Counted from the stretch's first letter, positions 52,941 through 62,029 are shown. The stretch is DNA of 64,000 bases from Amycolatopsis sp. FBCC-B4732 (GCF_023008405.1 NZ_CP095376.1:4364001-4428000); one strand, 5' to 3'. Translations and numbers: made by a program. The notes: generated by a model not told the origin, from the sequence alone.

Positions 52941-54223
52941 GCCTCGATCTCCTTCGCGTCGGCGAGCTCGCCCAGGCGGATCGGCTGGGCGATCGGACGG
53001 TGGTGGCGCTCGGCGGTGCCGCAGAGCGCGCTGACGGCGGCGCCGCACATCCGGCCCTGGCAGGGGCCGAGGCCGGCGCGGGTGCCGAGCTTGAGCGCGT
53101 GCGGCCCGGGTGCGGCCGGGTCGCCGGCCGCGCGCGTGAGTTCGCCGGCGGTCGTTTCCTCGCACCGGCAGACGATCGTGTCCTCGCGCAGCCACCCCGG
53201 CCAGGCCGCGCCGATCGGGTGGGCGGCGGCCAGGCGGGCGGCGAACGCCCGCGTGCGGTCCCGCTCGCGCAGCAGCGCGCGGTCCGGCACGCCCCCGGCG
53301 GCGGCGCACCCGGCGACCGCGCCTTCGGCCGCCGCGGCCACCGCACCGCCGATGCCGGTGAGCTCGCCCGCGGCGAACACCCCCGCGACGCTGGTGCGCT
53401 GGTCGTCGCCGACGCGGACGAACCCGCCGTCGAGCGCGCACCCGGCCGCGACGGCCAGTTCGGGCTGGGACGCGAACCCGTGCCCGACGCAGACCGCGTC
53501 GACCTCGTAGGTCCGTTCGGTGCCGGGGACGACCGACCAGTCCGCGCGCAGGCGGGCGGTCACGGCTTCGCGGACGCGGTCGTCCCCGCGGGCTTCGACG
53601 ACCGTGCGGCCCAGGTGGTAAGGCACCCGGTGCCGGGCCAGCGCGGCCGCGTACCGGGCCAGCTCCCCCGCCTTGCGCGCGTCCCGCCACGACCATCCTT
53701 TCCGGACGGTCGAGGCCGGGTTCGCTTCCAGGACAGCGAGAACGCCCGCCCCGACGGCCAGGAGGGACTCGGCGACCGGCAGCAGGAACGGCCCGGCCCC
53801 GGCGACCAGCACCCGCTTGCCGACGGCCACCCGGTCCCCCTTCGCCAGCGCCTGCGCGGCGCCCGCGGTGAAGACGCCGGGCAGCTGCCAGCCGGGGAAG
53901 GGCAGCGTGCGGTCGTGCGCGCCGGTGGCGAGGACCAGCGCGTCGGGCTCGAGGACGTGGCGCTGCCGTCCGGTGCCGTCCGCCGGGCCGCGCAGGACGT
54001 GGACGCGCTTGCCGTCGACCGCCCACACCGTGCTTTCCGGCCACCACGTGCACCGGCTCAGCACCGCCTCGAAACCGTGCGGTGCCCCCGGCGGCTGCCG
54101 GTGGTACTGCCCGCCCGGCGCGTCGGACTGGTCCAGGATCGTGACGCCGGCGCCGGCCCGCACCGCGTGCGCGGCGGCCGCGAGCCCGGCGGGCCCGGCG
54201 CCGACGACGACCACCCGCGTCAC
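52937..54223 (-). CDS. D-hydroxyproline dehydrogenase, NAD/FAD subunit with BFD-like iron-sulfur region
   Basis: A 428-aa flavoprotein. N-terminal FAD motif VVVVGAGPAGLAAAAHAV, NADH-type second motif VLVAGAGPFLLPVAESL, and FAAGELTGIGGA. The C-terminus (about residues 345-405) has cysteines in CRCEETTAGEL and LGPCQGRMCG, a BFD-like [2Fe-2S] site. This is the large subunit type of the three-component D-hydroxyproline/opine-oxidase-like dehydrogenase. GTG 54223 overlaps the ferredoxin-like gene stop. Confidence 0.86.
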   Translation of the reverse strand: MTRVVVVGAGPAGLAAAAHAVRAGAGVTILDQSDAPGGQYHRQPPGAPHGFEAVLSRCTWWPESTVWAVDGKRVHVLRGPADGTGRQRHVLEPDALVLATGAHDRTLPFPGWQLPGVFTAGAAQALAKGDRVAVGKRVLVAGAGPFLLPVAESLLAVGAGVLAVLEANPASTVRKGWSWRDARKAGELARYAAALARHRVPYHLGRTVVEARGDDRVREAVTARLRADWSVVPGTERTYEVDAVCVGHGFASQPELAVAAGCALDGGFVRVGDDQRTSVAGVFAAGELTGIGGAVAAAAEGAVAGCAAAGGVPDRALLRERDRTRAFAARLAAAHPIGAAWPGWLREDTIVCRCEETTAGELTRAAGDPAAPGPHALKLGTRAGLGPCQGRMCGAAVSALCGTAERHHRPIAQPIRLGELADAKEIEA

Positions 54224-54474
54224 GCGTCCGCCCGGGACTGGGTGCGGATCTCGTCGCCGTCGGCGGCGCGGCGGCGGCAGGCGCGGACGTCGGGGACGCC
54301 GTTCACGGTCAGCAGGCAGTCGAAGCAGGCACCGATCCCGCAGAACACCCCGCGCGGCGCGCCGGAACGCGTGGTGCGCCACGACTTCCGCCCGGCCGCC
54401 AGCAGAACGCCCGCGACGGTCTGGCCTTCGACGCCCGGCACGGGTTCGCCGTCGACGGTGATTTCGATGCTCAC
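54220..54474 (-). CDS. [2Fe-2S] ferredoxin-like subunit of D-hydroxyproline dehydrogenase
   Basis: An 84-aa protein with the compact cysteine pattern CGIGACFDCLLTVNG and a fourth cysteine in VRACRRR. It is the small electron-transfer subunit found between the two flavoprotein genes in this enzyme group. GTG 54474 overlaps the stop of the upstream oxidase gene, and its own stop overlaps the next start, so the three subunits are translated as a set. Confidence 0.88.
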   Translation of the reverse strand: MSIEITVDGEPVPGVEGQTVAGVLLAAGRKSWRTTRSGAPRGVFCGIGACFDCLLTVNGVPDVRACRRRAADGDEIRTQSRADA

Positions 54475-55637
54475 GCGACCACCGCCGGGCGGTCCACGGT
54501 GAACTCCCCGACCGGCATCGACGGCTCCGCCCCGGTCAGCAGCTCCCGCAGCAGCCGCGCGGTGCCGGCGCTGAGGCCGATGCCCGCGCCCTCGTGTCCC
54601 GTTGCGTGCCAGAGGTTTCCCAGCCGCGGGTCCTCGCCGAGCACCGGCAGGTGATCGTCCACATAGGGCCGGAACCCGCCGTAGGCCCGCATCACCGCCG
54701 CGTCGGCGAGCGCCGGGAACAGCCGGACGGCCTTGGCCGCGACGGCGCCCAGGACGTCCGGCCGGATCGCGTCGTCGAACCCGACCCGGCGGCGGGACGA
54801 GCCGATCAGCACGGTGCCGCCCCGCGTCGACTCGACGACCGCGGACGTCTGGAGGTCGCCGCTGCCGGTGCCGACCGCCCCGACGTAGTCGGCGTCGTAG
54901 ACCTTGTGCCGCACCACACCGGGCATCGGGGTGGTCACCAGCACCTCGCCGCGGCGCGGCCGGACGGCGATGGGCGCGCCGAGCCGCGCCGAGACCTCCC
55001 CGGCCCACGGGCCCGCCGCGTTCACGACGACGTCGGCGTCGAGGACTTCGCCGGGGACGCGGACCCCGGTGAGCCGGCCGCCTTCGACGCGGGCGCCGGT
55101 CACTTCGGTGTCGACGCGCAGCCGGGCGCCGTGAGCGAGCGCCGAGCCCAGCAGGGCCAGCGCCGCGCCGGCCGGCTGCACCTGCGCGTCCTCCGGGTAG
55201 CGGACGGCCGCAGCCACTTCGCGGGTCAGCGCGGGTTCGGCCGCCGCGACCTCGGCCGCCGACAGCTGCTCGGTGCGCACCCCGGCGGCGGTCTGCCCCT
55301 CGGCGAACGCGGTCAGCGCGCGGGCGCCGGCTTCGGTGGTGGCGACGACGATGCCGCCCTTGGCGTCGAACTCCGCCGCGGCCGCCGCACGCGGGTCTTC
55401 GGCGGCGATTTCTTCGACCAGCCGCGGCCACAGCCGGTTCGACAGCTGGGCGAGCACCAGCTCCGCGCCCGGTCCCTTGTCGGAGACGAGGAGGTTGCCT
55501 TCACCGTGGGAGGTGGTACCGCCCGCGGGCCGGCCGCGGTCGACGACGAGGACGTCGAAGCCGGCCAGGCGGAGTTCCCGGGCGCACGCCGCGCCGACGA
55601 TCCCAGCGCCGATCACCACCACCCGCGTTCGGTTCAT
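54471..55637 (-). CDS. D-hydroxyproline dehydrogenase, DAO-family FAD subunit
   Basis: A 388-aa D-amino-acid-oxidase-like flavoprotein, the substrate-oxidising subunit. FAD motif VVVIGAGIVGAACARELRLAGF, GGTTSHGEGNLL, VVNAAGPWAGEV, and C-terminal HATGHEGAGIGLSAGTARL. GGAGGG precedes ATG 55637. First gene of the leftward five-gene operon, with a palindromic site 12 bp upstream that recurs at the regulator gene. Role inferred from the full gene set (epimerase, deaminase and three subunits together). Confidence 0.88.
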   Translation of the reverse strand: MNRTRVVVIGAGIVGAACARELRLAGFDVLVVDRGRPAGGTTSHGEGNLLVSDKGPGAELVLAQLSNRLWPRLVEEIAAEDPRAAAAAEFDAKGGIVVATTEAGARALTAFAEGQTAAGVRTEQLSAAEVAAAEPALTREVAAAVRYPEDAQVQPAGAALALLGSALAHGARLRVDTEVTGARVEGGRLTGVRVPGEVLDADVVVNAAGPWAGEVSARLGAPIAVRPRRGEVLVTTPMPGVVRHKVYDADYVGAVGTGSGDLQTSAVVESTRGGTVLIGSSRRRVGFDDAIRPDVLGAVAAKAVRLFPALADAAVMRAYGGFRPYVDDHLPVLGEDPRLGNLWHATGHEGAGIGLSAGTARLLRELLTGAEPSMPVGEFTVDRPAVVA

Positions 55638-55648
55638 CGACCCTCCAG

Positions 55649-55666
55649 CGTTCGGTAAAGCGAACG
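55649..55666. promoter_or_regulatory. operator of the hydroxyproline operon
   Basis: CGTTCGGTAAAGCGAACG is an inverted repeat (CGTTCG/CGAACG) 12 bp upstream of the first dehydrogenase gene. Fourteen of its bases (CGTTCGGTAAAGCG) recur at 56300-56313 next to the regulator start. Likely binding site of the adjacent XRE-cupin regulator. Confidence 0.68.
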
Positions 55667-55697
55667 GTCGGAGAGTAGATCCGCGATCGAAGGGGTG

Positions 55698-56318
55698 TCA
55701 ATCCCGCAGCACGGGGTGCGGGCGGCCGTCGAGCCGTTCGTCCGCGCGGTACTGCAGCAGCAGCACCGAGTGCACCGGGGCCGCCAGCGCGGTGTAGCTG
55801 TGCGGCTCGCGCGCGTCGAACGCCACGTAGTCGCCCGGCCCGAGGTCGACGACCCGGCCGGCCACCTCGACCCGCAGTCCGCCGGTCTGCACGACGGTGT
55901 GCTCGACGCCGACGTGCCCCTGCGAGCGCTGCGGCGCGTCCCCCCGCACGACCTGGTCGTACACCTCGAAGACGCTGCTGTCGGCCTCGATCCGGCGCAG
56001 CGGCCGCAGGTCGACGCCTTCGCCGCTGAGCACCTCGACGTCGGCCGCCCGCACGACGGTCAGCCCGCCGCGCGGCCGGTGGTCGAGCAGGTCGGAGATC
56101 GCCACTTCGAGGGCGCGGGACAGGCTGAAGACCGTCTCGATGGTCGGGTTGCCGGTGCCGGCTTCGAGCTGCGAGAGCGTCGCCTTGCCGATTCCCGAGC
56201 GCCGGGACAGCTCGGACAGCGACAGCTCGCGCGAAACCCGGGCCGCACGCAGGTTCACCGCCAGCATGTCCCGGATCGACGGGTCACTCCGCGTTCCACC
56301 GTTCGGTAAAGCGTCCAC
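55698..56318 (-). CDS. XRE-family regulator with C-terminal cupin
   Basis: A 206-aa regulator. The helix-turn-helix is in SLSELSRRSGIGKATLSQLE; after a linker, the C-terminal cupin (about residues 130-195) has HVGVEHTVVQTGGLRVEVAG and LGPGDYVAFDAREPHSY. This group controls amino-acid or polyamine catabolic genes with the substrate bound in the cupin. GTG 56318 chosen; the first codons overlap the CGTTCGGTAAAGCG motif, consistent with autoregulation. Same direction as the hydroxyproline operon and 60 bp upstream of it. Confidence 0.85.
   Translation of the reverse strand: MDALPNGGTRSDPSIRDMLAVNLRAARVSRELSLSELSRRSGIGKATLSQLEAGTGNPTIETVFSLSRALEVAISDLLDHRPRGGLTVVRAADVEVLSGEGVDLRPLRRIEADSSVFEVYDQVVRGDAPQRSQGHVGVEHTVVQTGGLRVEVAGRVVDLGPGDYVAFDAREPHSYTALAAPVHSVLLLQYRADERLDGRPHPVLRD
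56300..56313. promoter_or_regulatory. second copy of the XRE-cupin operator motif
   Basis: CGTTCGGTAAAGCG is identical to 14 bp of the operator at 55649. Here it overlaps the first codons of the regulator gene on the opposite strand, suggesting repression of its own expression. Confidence 0.55.
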
Positions 56319-56420
56319 TTGCTCAGCCTTCCGTTCGGCTCGCCGATCGGGCACGTCATGATGCCACGTCCGGCAAAATTGCCCACCACGAACCGCCGCC
56401 CGCGGTGTTTCGATGTCCGC

Positions 56421-56663
56421 ATGGTGAAGACTCTGACCACGGGCTTGGCCGTCATCGGCGTCACCGCCGCGCTCCTGGCCACCCCGGCCCAGGCGGCGAC
56501 GAGGTACTACCAGCAGACCGTCACCGGCTCGACCCAGGCGCAGTGCGAAGCGGCCGGTTCCCAGCTCGCGCAGCAGAAGATGGCCGAGGGCTACCTCGTC
56601 ACCTGGATCGGCTGCGGGTACTCGAACTTCCACTGGGCGGGCCTCGTCGGCTGGTCCGACTGA
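56421..56663 (+). CDS. small secreted protein, 80 aa
   Basis: A signal peptide (KTLTTGLAVIGVTAALLATPAQA) precedes a mature part of about 57 residues with two cysteines (QCEAAG and IGCGYS) and aromatic residues near the end (NFHWAGLVGW). Compact, disulphide-bonded and extracellular is the likely picture. No named family recognised. ATG 56421. Confidence 0.7.
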   Translation: MVKTLTTGLAVIGVTAALLATPAQAATRYYQQTVTGSTQAQCEAAGSQLAQQKMAEGYLVTWIGCGYSNFHWAGLVGWSD

Positions 56664-56700
56664 CCCGCCCCGGCCGGGCGGACTGGCTAACCTGGAGCCG

Positions 56701-57714
56701 GTGAACATCCTCGCGATGGCCGGTCTGGCCACCCCGATGGCCATCCGGGTGGCCGCGACGCTCAGCCTGGCCGAACGCGCGGGCGACGCGGGCGCGACAG
56801 CGGCGCAGCTCGCCGCGGAAACCGGTACCTCCGCACCGGCCCTGGAGTGCCTGCTCGACCACCTCGTGGCGATCGGCGTCTTCGCGGTGACGGACGGCCG
56901 TTACCGGCCCACCGAACTCGGCGCGCAGCTGCGGGAGGACGCGCCGGAGGGGGTCAAGCCGCTGCTCGACATCGGCGCCGCGGGCGGGCGCGCCGAACTC
57001 GCGTTCGCGGACCTGCTGGGGACGATCACCACCGGCGAGCCGGCCTACGTCCACCGCTACGGGCGGGAGTTCTGGGCGGACATCGACGCGCAGCCGGCCC
57101 TGCGGCGCTCGTTCGACGCCCAGATGCGCTGGCGCTTCCGGGTGCAGGCACCGCAGATCGCCGAGCGCTTCGACTGGAGCCGCTTCCCCCGGATCCTCGA
57201 CGTCGGCGGTGGCGACGGGACGGTGCTCGAAGCGATCCTGCGCGCCCACCCCGACGTCCGCGGCGACGTGCTGGACCTGGCGCCCTCGGCGGCGGCCGCG
57301 GCGGAGCGGTTCGCGGCGGCCGGGCTCGGCGACCGGGCCGGCGCGGTGCCGGGCAGCTTCTTCGACCCGCTCCCGGCCGGCGCGGACGCCTACCTGCTGT
57401 CGGACATCCTGCACGACTGGGACGACACCCACGCCCGCCGCATCCTCGAGAGCTGCCGCCGGGCCGCGGCGCCGGCCGCCACCGTGGTGGTCGTCGAACC
57501 GGTGCGCGACCAGGGCGCGGACACGGCGATCGACCTGTTCATGCTGATGTGCTTCGGCGGTCGTGAACGGACGGTCGGCCGGCTCACCGCGCTGGCCGCC
57601 GAAAGCGGTCTCTCGCTGCGCGGTACGACCCCGGTGTCGGACGGCCGGACGGCGCTGGAATTCGCACCGGCCGGAGGGGACGCCCCCTCCGGCCGGGATC
57701 GCTACCGCTCGTAG
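56701..57714 (+). CDS. SAM-dependent O-methyltransferase (acetylserotonin OMT-like)
   Basis: A 337-aa class I methyltransferase with an N-terminal winged-helix dimerisation domain (AAQLAAETGTSAPALECLLDHL) and catalytic domain: ILDVGGGDGTVLEAI, LSDILHDWDDTHARRIL with the catalytic histidine, and VVVVEPVRD. This is the plant-like/secondary-metabolite O-methyltransferase family (hydroxyneurosporene or DnrK-like). GTG 56701. Substrate unknown. Its 3' end overlaps the convergent DUF1540 gene by 13 bp. Confidence 0.88.
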   Translation: MNILAMAGLATPMAIRVAATLSLAERAGDAGATAAQLAAETGTSAPALECLLDHLVAIGVFAVTDGRYRPTELGAQLREDAPEGVKPLLDIGAAGGRAELAFADLLGTITTGEPAYVHRYGREFWADIDAQPALRRSFDAQMRWRFRVQAPQIAERFDWSRFPRILDVGGGDGTVLEAILRAHPDVRGDVLDLAPSAAAAAERFAAAGLGDRAGAVPGSFFDPLPAGADAYLLSDILHDWDDTHARRILESCRRAAAPAATVVVVEPVRDQGADTAIDLFMLMCFGGRERTVGRLTALAAESGLSLRGTTPVSDGRTALEFAPAGGDAPSGRDRYRS

Positions 57715-57998
57715 GTCAGGCAGTTCGCCGTGTGCCCGCCCTCGCCGGCGCCGACGCGGACACTGGGCGCGGTGCACTCGAGGGCGGAGTTGTGCCGGCA
57801 GTCCACCCGGGAGCAGGCGCCGACCTGCGCGACGACGCGGTCGAGGCCGCCCTTGGTGTTCAGCGGGACGAACGTGCCGCAGTCGGCGGACCCGTTGTCG
57901 CCGCCGACGGTGATGGCGAACGCGTGGCAGCCGTCGTGGTTGTAGGAACAACCGCTGACGGTGCACTCGTGCACGGCGGGCATCTCGGTGGTGGTCAT
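57702..57998 (-). CDS. DUF1540-domain protein
   Basis: A 98-aa cysteine-rich protein with two copies of the DUF1540 pattern: ECTVSGCSYNHDGCHAFAITV near the N-terminus (separated here: CTVSGC, then C four residues after YN) and DCRHNSALECTAPSVRVG near the C-terminus. The domain likely binds metal; function unknown. AGGAG precedes ATG 57998. Confidence 0.87.
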   Translation of the reverse strand: MTTTEMPAVHECTVSGCSYNHDGCHAFAITVGGDNGSADCGTFVPLNTKGGLDRVVAQVGACSRVDCRHNSALECTAPSVRVGAGEGGHTANCLTYER

Positions 57999-58085
57999 GC
58001 GGACTCCTGGTTCCGTGGTGGGAAAACAGTCGGTCCCCCGACGTTCCCACCCGGAACCGGGCCCCGCAATGCGCACGGCCCGGCA

Positions 58086-59423
58086 CTACCCGGTCGGGGA
58101 ACCCCGCCCGGCGGGCGCTTCCACCGCGTCGCCGTCCGTCCGAAGAGGAACACCGCGCCGGTCGCGGACGAAGAACGTCGCGATCAGCCCCAGCACCGTC
58201 ATCCCCGCGAGGTACGCGCACACCGAGTAGACGGTCCCGGTACTCGACTGCAGGGCTTCGGCGATCGTGGGCGCGAACGCTCCCCCGAGGACGGCGCCGA
58301 TCGCGTAGGAGATCGCGGCGCCGCTGTAGCGCACCCGCGTCGGGTACATCTCGGCGTACAGCGCGGCCTGCGGACCGTAGGTGAGGCCGAGGCCGACGGA
58401 GAACAGGACCAGCGCGAGCACGAGCAGGCCGAGGTTCGCGGTGTCGAGCAGCGCGAAGAACGGGACCATCCACAGGAGCTGGACGGCGAACCCGATGCGG
58501 TACACCTTGATCCGCCCGACGCGGTCGGCGAGGTGGCCGCCCACCAGGGTGCTGACCAGCCAGGCGACCGCGGACACCATGACCGCGGCCAGCACCGCGG
58601 ACCGGTCCAGGTGCAGCGTCTTGACCGCGTAGGACTGGACGTACCCGCCGGTCGTCATGTACCCGACGGCGTTGTTGGCGGCGAACAGCAGGGCGCCGAG
58701 CAGGACGAGCACGCCGTGGTGCCGGAACAGCGGAACCAGCGGCAGGCTCGACCGGCTGCGCGTCCGGCGCACCTCTTCGAACACGGGGCTTTCCGCCACG
58801 CGGCCGCGGATCAGCAGCCCGACGACGATGAGCACGAAGCTCAGCAGGAACGGGATCCGCCAGCCCCAGGCGAGGAACTGCGCGGGCGTCGTCACGGCCG
58901 CGGCCAGCGCGAGGGCGCCGTTGGCGAGCAGCAGCCCGATCGGGACGCCGATCTGCGGGAAGGCACCGTAGAGCCCCCGCCGGTCATCCGGAGCGTGCTC
59001 GACGGCGAGCAGCGCGGCACCGCCCCACTCCCCGCCGGCCGAGAGCCCCTGCACGATCCGCAGCACGACGAGCAGAACGGGCGCGGCGACGCCGATCGAG
59101 CCGGCGCCGGGGACGAGTCCGATGAGGACGGTCGAGACCCCCATCAGCAGCAGGGTGGCGATCAGCAGCGCCCGCCGCCCGAAGCGGTCACCGAGGTGCC
59201 CGGCGACGACGGCCCCGATGGGGCGGAAGAAGAAGCTGATCCCGACGGTCGCGAAGGACAGGAGGAGCGCCTCCTTGCCGAGCGCGGAGAAGTATTGGGT
59301 GGCGAAGACGAGCCCGGCCGAGATGGCGTAGACGAAGAAGTCGTACCACTCGATGGTGGTCCCCGCCATGGCGGCGAGGACCACGCGCCGGTGCTCACGA
59401 TCGATGCTGCCGAACAGTCGCAT
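58086..59423 (-). CDS. MFS transporter, metabolite:H+ symporter (MHS) type
   Basis: A 445-aa 12-helix carrier. The family mark TIEWYDFFVYA is at residues about 23-33, followed by GHLGDRFGRRALL and QGLSAGGEWGGAALLAVEHAP. MHS members bring in dicarboxylates, betaines or aromatic acids with protons. ATG 59423 chosen; the frame continues upstream through repeats. Monocistronic; no adjacent catabolic gene reveals the substrate. Confidence 0.88.
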   Translation of the reverse strand: MRLFGSIDREHRRVVLAAMAGTTIEWYDFFVYAISAGLVFATQYFSALGKEALLLSFATVGISFFFRPIGAVVAGHLGDRFGRRALLIATLLLMGVSTVLIGLVPGAGSIGVAAPVLLVVLRIVQGLSAGGEWGGAALLAVEHAPDDRRGLYGAFPQIGVPIGLLLANGALALAAAVTTPAQFLAWGWRIPFLLSFVLIVVGLLIRGRVAESPVFEEVRRTRSRSSLPLVPLFRHHGVLVLLGALLFAANNAVGYMTTGGYVQSYAVKTLHLDRSAVLAAVMVSAVAWLVSTLVGGHLADRVGRIKVYRIGFAVQLLWMVPFFALLDTANLGLLVLALVLFSVGLGLTYGPQAALYAEMYPTRVRYSGAAISYAIGAVLGGAFAPTIAEALQSSTGTVYSVCAYLAGMTVLGLIATFFVRDRRGVPLRTDGDAVEAPAGRGSPTG

Positions 59424-59613
59424 GACGGCTCCCTTGATGTCCGCTGACCGTGGGGCAGGATCGTATATAATTTTCGATATGATCCGCAAGGGGTCGTTGA
59501 CATGCGAAAACCCGGCCGATGGGGTGGTCGGCCGGGCTCGCGGGGATGCGAGCGGCACCCTCAAAGCACTTTCGGCTCCGCCGGAGTGGGCGCGGCGGGT
59601 TCGCGGCCGGGAA

Positions 59614-59644
59614 GGACGTCATGAACGAGTCGTTCATGACGTCC
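59614..59644. repeat. 31-bp palindrome, perfect 15-bp arms
   Basis: GGACGTCATGAACGA, one central base, then exact complement, in the 441-bp spacer (59424-59864) without a gene between the MHS transporter and phospholipase C. A smaller related palindrome follows at 59651. Likely an interspersed intergenic element. Confidence 0.75.
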
Positions 59645-59650
59645 GGCGAG

Positions 59651-59667
59651 GTGAACGGGTCGTTCAC
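59651..59667. repeat. second, smaller palindrome
   Basis: GTGAACGGGTCGTTCAC: 7-bp arms around GGT, sharing the GAACG..CGTTC core with the 59614 palindrome. The pair gives repeated short peptides (MNDPFT, MNDSFMT) when translated leftward, which is a by-product of the palindrome and not a gene. Confidence 0.6.
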
Positions 59668-59811
59668 ACCATGCGGCCCTGGCCTGTACGCGATGCCGAC
59701 CCCGGGTCCCGCTCAGCACGGCCTCGCACTACCGGGCCACGGCTCAGCAGCGTCCCGCCGCCGGATCGCACTGCGGGACGCCCCGCGCCGCCGAACCGCC
59801 GCCGAACCAGG

Positions 59812-59852
59812 AGGGGCACCCCCATGGTCACGACGACCACGAGGGTGCCCCT
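59812..59852 (-). terminator. hairpin downstream of phospholipase C gene
   Basis: AGGGGCACCC pairs with GGGTGCCCCT, with smaller pairing inside the loop (GGTC/GACC), 13 bp after the leftward stop codon. No T tract. Confidence 0.6.
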
Positions 59853-59864
59853 CACGACACGAAC

Positions 59865-61877
59865 TCAGTCCGTCAGGATCGCGGGGTCGCTCGTGCTCGG
59901 CCGCCCCGTCTCCACGTGGCCCGCCAGGCGGCGCAGGAACTTCGGGTCCCGGTCCGAAGTCACCGAGACGTCGTACCAGTTGTTGCTCCGCCGGATCCCC
60001 ACCGACTCGACGACCTTCGCCCCCGGCCGCACCAGGCGGGTCACCGCGTGGTGGCCGTAAGCGTCCTTCACCGTCAGGCGTACCGGCACCGAGCCGGGGT
60101 TGCTCAGGACGAGCGTCAGGTCACCGTCCCCGCACCGGACCGAAACCTCCGGACCCGCCGCCGCGCCGCGGAACTGGCGGACGAAGCCGCCCGGGCCGTA
60201 CGCCGTGTAGTCGTAGGGACCGGATACCGGCAGCGTCGCCGTGAGCGAGCGGCCCGCCCCCGCCGTGTACGTCCGCGGCTCCCCCGATGGCGTGACGACG
60301 TAGAACGCCGCTCCCGCGCGGCCGTGGCTGGCGAACGTCACCGCCAGGCCGCCGCCGGACAGCCGGGCGTCGGCCGACAAGTCGTACGGGAGTGCCCGCG
60401 ATCGCCGGAGTCCGCGTTCCTGCTTCGGCAGCACGTTGTTCGCCGGGACGGCCGGGACGTAGTCCGGGTGCCGGTCGCGGTCCGGGGGCTCGTAGCCCGC
60501 CGTGTCCGGCAAGGCCGGGACGCGCACATCGGTGCGGGAGAAGTCGAACGCCGAGGTCAGGTCGCCGCACACCGAGCGGCGCCAGGCCGAGATGTTCGGC
60601 TCGTGGACGCCGAAGCGCTGCTCGATGAAGCGGATGATCGACGTGTGGTCGAACGTCTCCGAACAGACGTACCCGCCCTTGCTCCACGGCGAGACCACGA
60701 GCATCGGCACGCGCTGGCCGAGGCCGTACGGACCGGCCGGGTTCGAGGCCGACCCCGCGAAGATCTCGCCGGAGGTGTCCACAGTGGACTGGCCCGCGGT
60801 GGCGTACGGCGGGACGACGTGGTCGAAGAAGCCGTCGTTCTCGTCGTAGGTGATGAGCAGCGCCGTCTTGCTCCACACCTCCGGGTTCGAAGTGAGGGCG
60901 TCGAGCACCTGCGCGATGTACCAGGCGCCGTAGTTCACCGGCCAGTTCGGGTGCTCGCAGAACGCCTCCGGCGCCGTGATCCACGAAACCTGCGGCAGCT
61001 TCCGGGCCTTGACGTCGGCGCGCAGCCGGTCGAAGTAGCCCTCGCCCGCCTTCGCGTTCGTGCCGGTGCGCGCCTTCTCGTACAGCGCGTCGCCGGGCTT
61101 GGCGTTGCGGTAGGAATTGAAGTACAGCAGCGAGTTGTCGCCGTAGTTGCCGCGGTAGGCGTCGTCGATCCAGCCCCAGCCGCCGGCCGCGTCGAGGCCG
61201 TCGCCGATGTCCTGGTAGATCTTCCACGACACCCCGGCCTTCTCCAGCCGCTCGGGGTAGGTCGTCCAGGAGTAGCCCTTTTCGTCGTTGCCGAGGACCG
61301 GGCCCCCGCCCTGGCCGTCGTTGCCCGTGTACCCCGTCCACATGTAGTAGCGGTTCGGGTCGGTCGAGCCCATGAACGAGCAGTGGTAGGCGTCGCAGAT
61401 CGTGAACGCGTCGGCCAGCGCGTAGTGGAACGGGATGTCCTCGCGCGTCAGGTACGCCATCGTGGTCGACCCCTTGGCGGGCACCCACTTGTCGTACTTG
61501 CCGCCGTTCCACGCCGCGTGCGTGTCGTTCCAGCCGTGCGGGAGGTCCTGGATGAACTGCAGGCCGAGGTTGTCCGCTTCGGGACGGAAGGGCAGGATGT
61601 CGCGCTTGCCGTCCGACTGCGCCCAGACCGACTTGCCGTTCGCCAGGGTCGCCGGCCGCGGGTCGCCGTAGCCGCGCACGCCGCGCAGCGTGCCGAAGTA
61701 GTGGTCGAACGACCGGTTTTCCTGCATCAGCACCACGATGTGCTCGATGTCCCGCACCGTGCCGCTGTGCCGGTACGCCGGGATCTCCGCCGCGCGGGCG
61801 ATGCTGGTGGAAAGTGCGGAAAGGGCAGCGGTGCCGCCGGCCAGCTGCAGGAAGCGCCGACGATTGACGTCCGTCAT
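59865..61877 (-). CDS. Tat-exported phospholipase C (phosphocholine-preferring type)
   Basis: A 670-aa acid-phosphatase-fold phosphoesterase. Twin-arginine signal NRRRFLQLAGG, then HIVVLMQENRSFDHYFG with metal ligands, the HCSFMGSTDPNR region, and ITYDENDGFFDHVVPP completing the catalytic site. The last about 200 residues carry the two C-terminal beta domains of bacterial phospholipase C (YDLSADARLSG, SVRCGDGDLTLVLSNPG). It would hydrolyse phosphatidylcholine or sphingomyelin outside the cell and may release phosphate. ATG 61877. Confidence 0.92.
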   Translation of the reverse strand: MTDVNRRRFLQLAGGTAALSALSTSIARAAEIPAYRHSGTVRDIEHIVVLMQENRSFDHYFGTLRGVRGYGDPRPATLANGKSVWAQSDGKRDILPFRPEADNLGLQFIQDLPHGWNDTHAAWNGGKYDKWVPAKGSTTMAYLTREDIPFHYALADAFTICDAYHCSFMGSTDPNRYYMWTGYTGNDGQGGGPVLGNDEKGYSWTTYPERLEKAGVSWKIYQDIGDGLDAAGGWGWIDDAYRGNYGDNSLLYFNSYRNAKPGDALYEKARTGTNAKAGEGYFDRLRADVKARKLPQVSWITAPEAFCEHPNWPVNYGAWYIAQVLDALTSNPEVWSKTALLITYDENDGFFDHVVPPYATAGQSTVDTSGEIFAGSASNPAGPYGLGQRVPMLVVSPWSKGGYVCSETFDHTSIIRFIEQRFGVHEPNISAWRRSVCGDLTSAFDFSRTDVRVPALPDTAGYEPPDRDRHPDYVPAVPANNVLPKQERGLRRSRALPYDLSADARLSGGGLAVTFASHGRAGAAFYVVTPSGEPRTYTAGAGRSLTATLPVSGPYDYTAYGPGGFVRQFRGAAAGPEVSVRCGDGDLTLVLSNPGSVPVRLTVKDAYGHHAVTRLVRPGAKVVESVGIRRSNNWYDVSVTSDRDPKFLRRLAGHVETGRPSTSDPAILTD

Positions 61878-62029
61878 GGGGACTCCGGGGGTGTCGTGGT
61901 GAAGAGCCGGGTCAGTATGGGTCGCTGATCGAGAACCTGTGCCGGGACAGAGGCTAACTCCGGTTGAAAGCCTGGTTAACGAGCTTCCCTTCCCAGATAT
62001 GGAAGTACGTACTAATGTAGTGCTTCACT

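Noticed and set aside
59395..59667. Small ORF with MNDPFTSPDVMNDSF peptide repeats
   Set aside because: The repeated peptides arise from the two palindromes; no ribosome site or family supports a gene.
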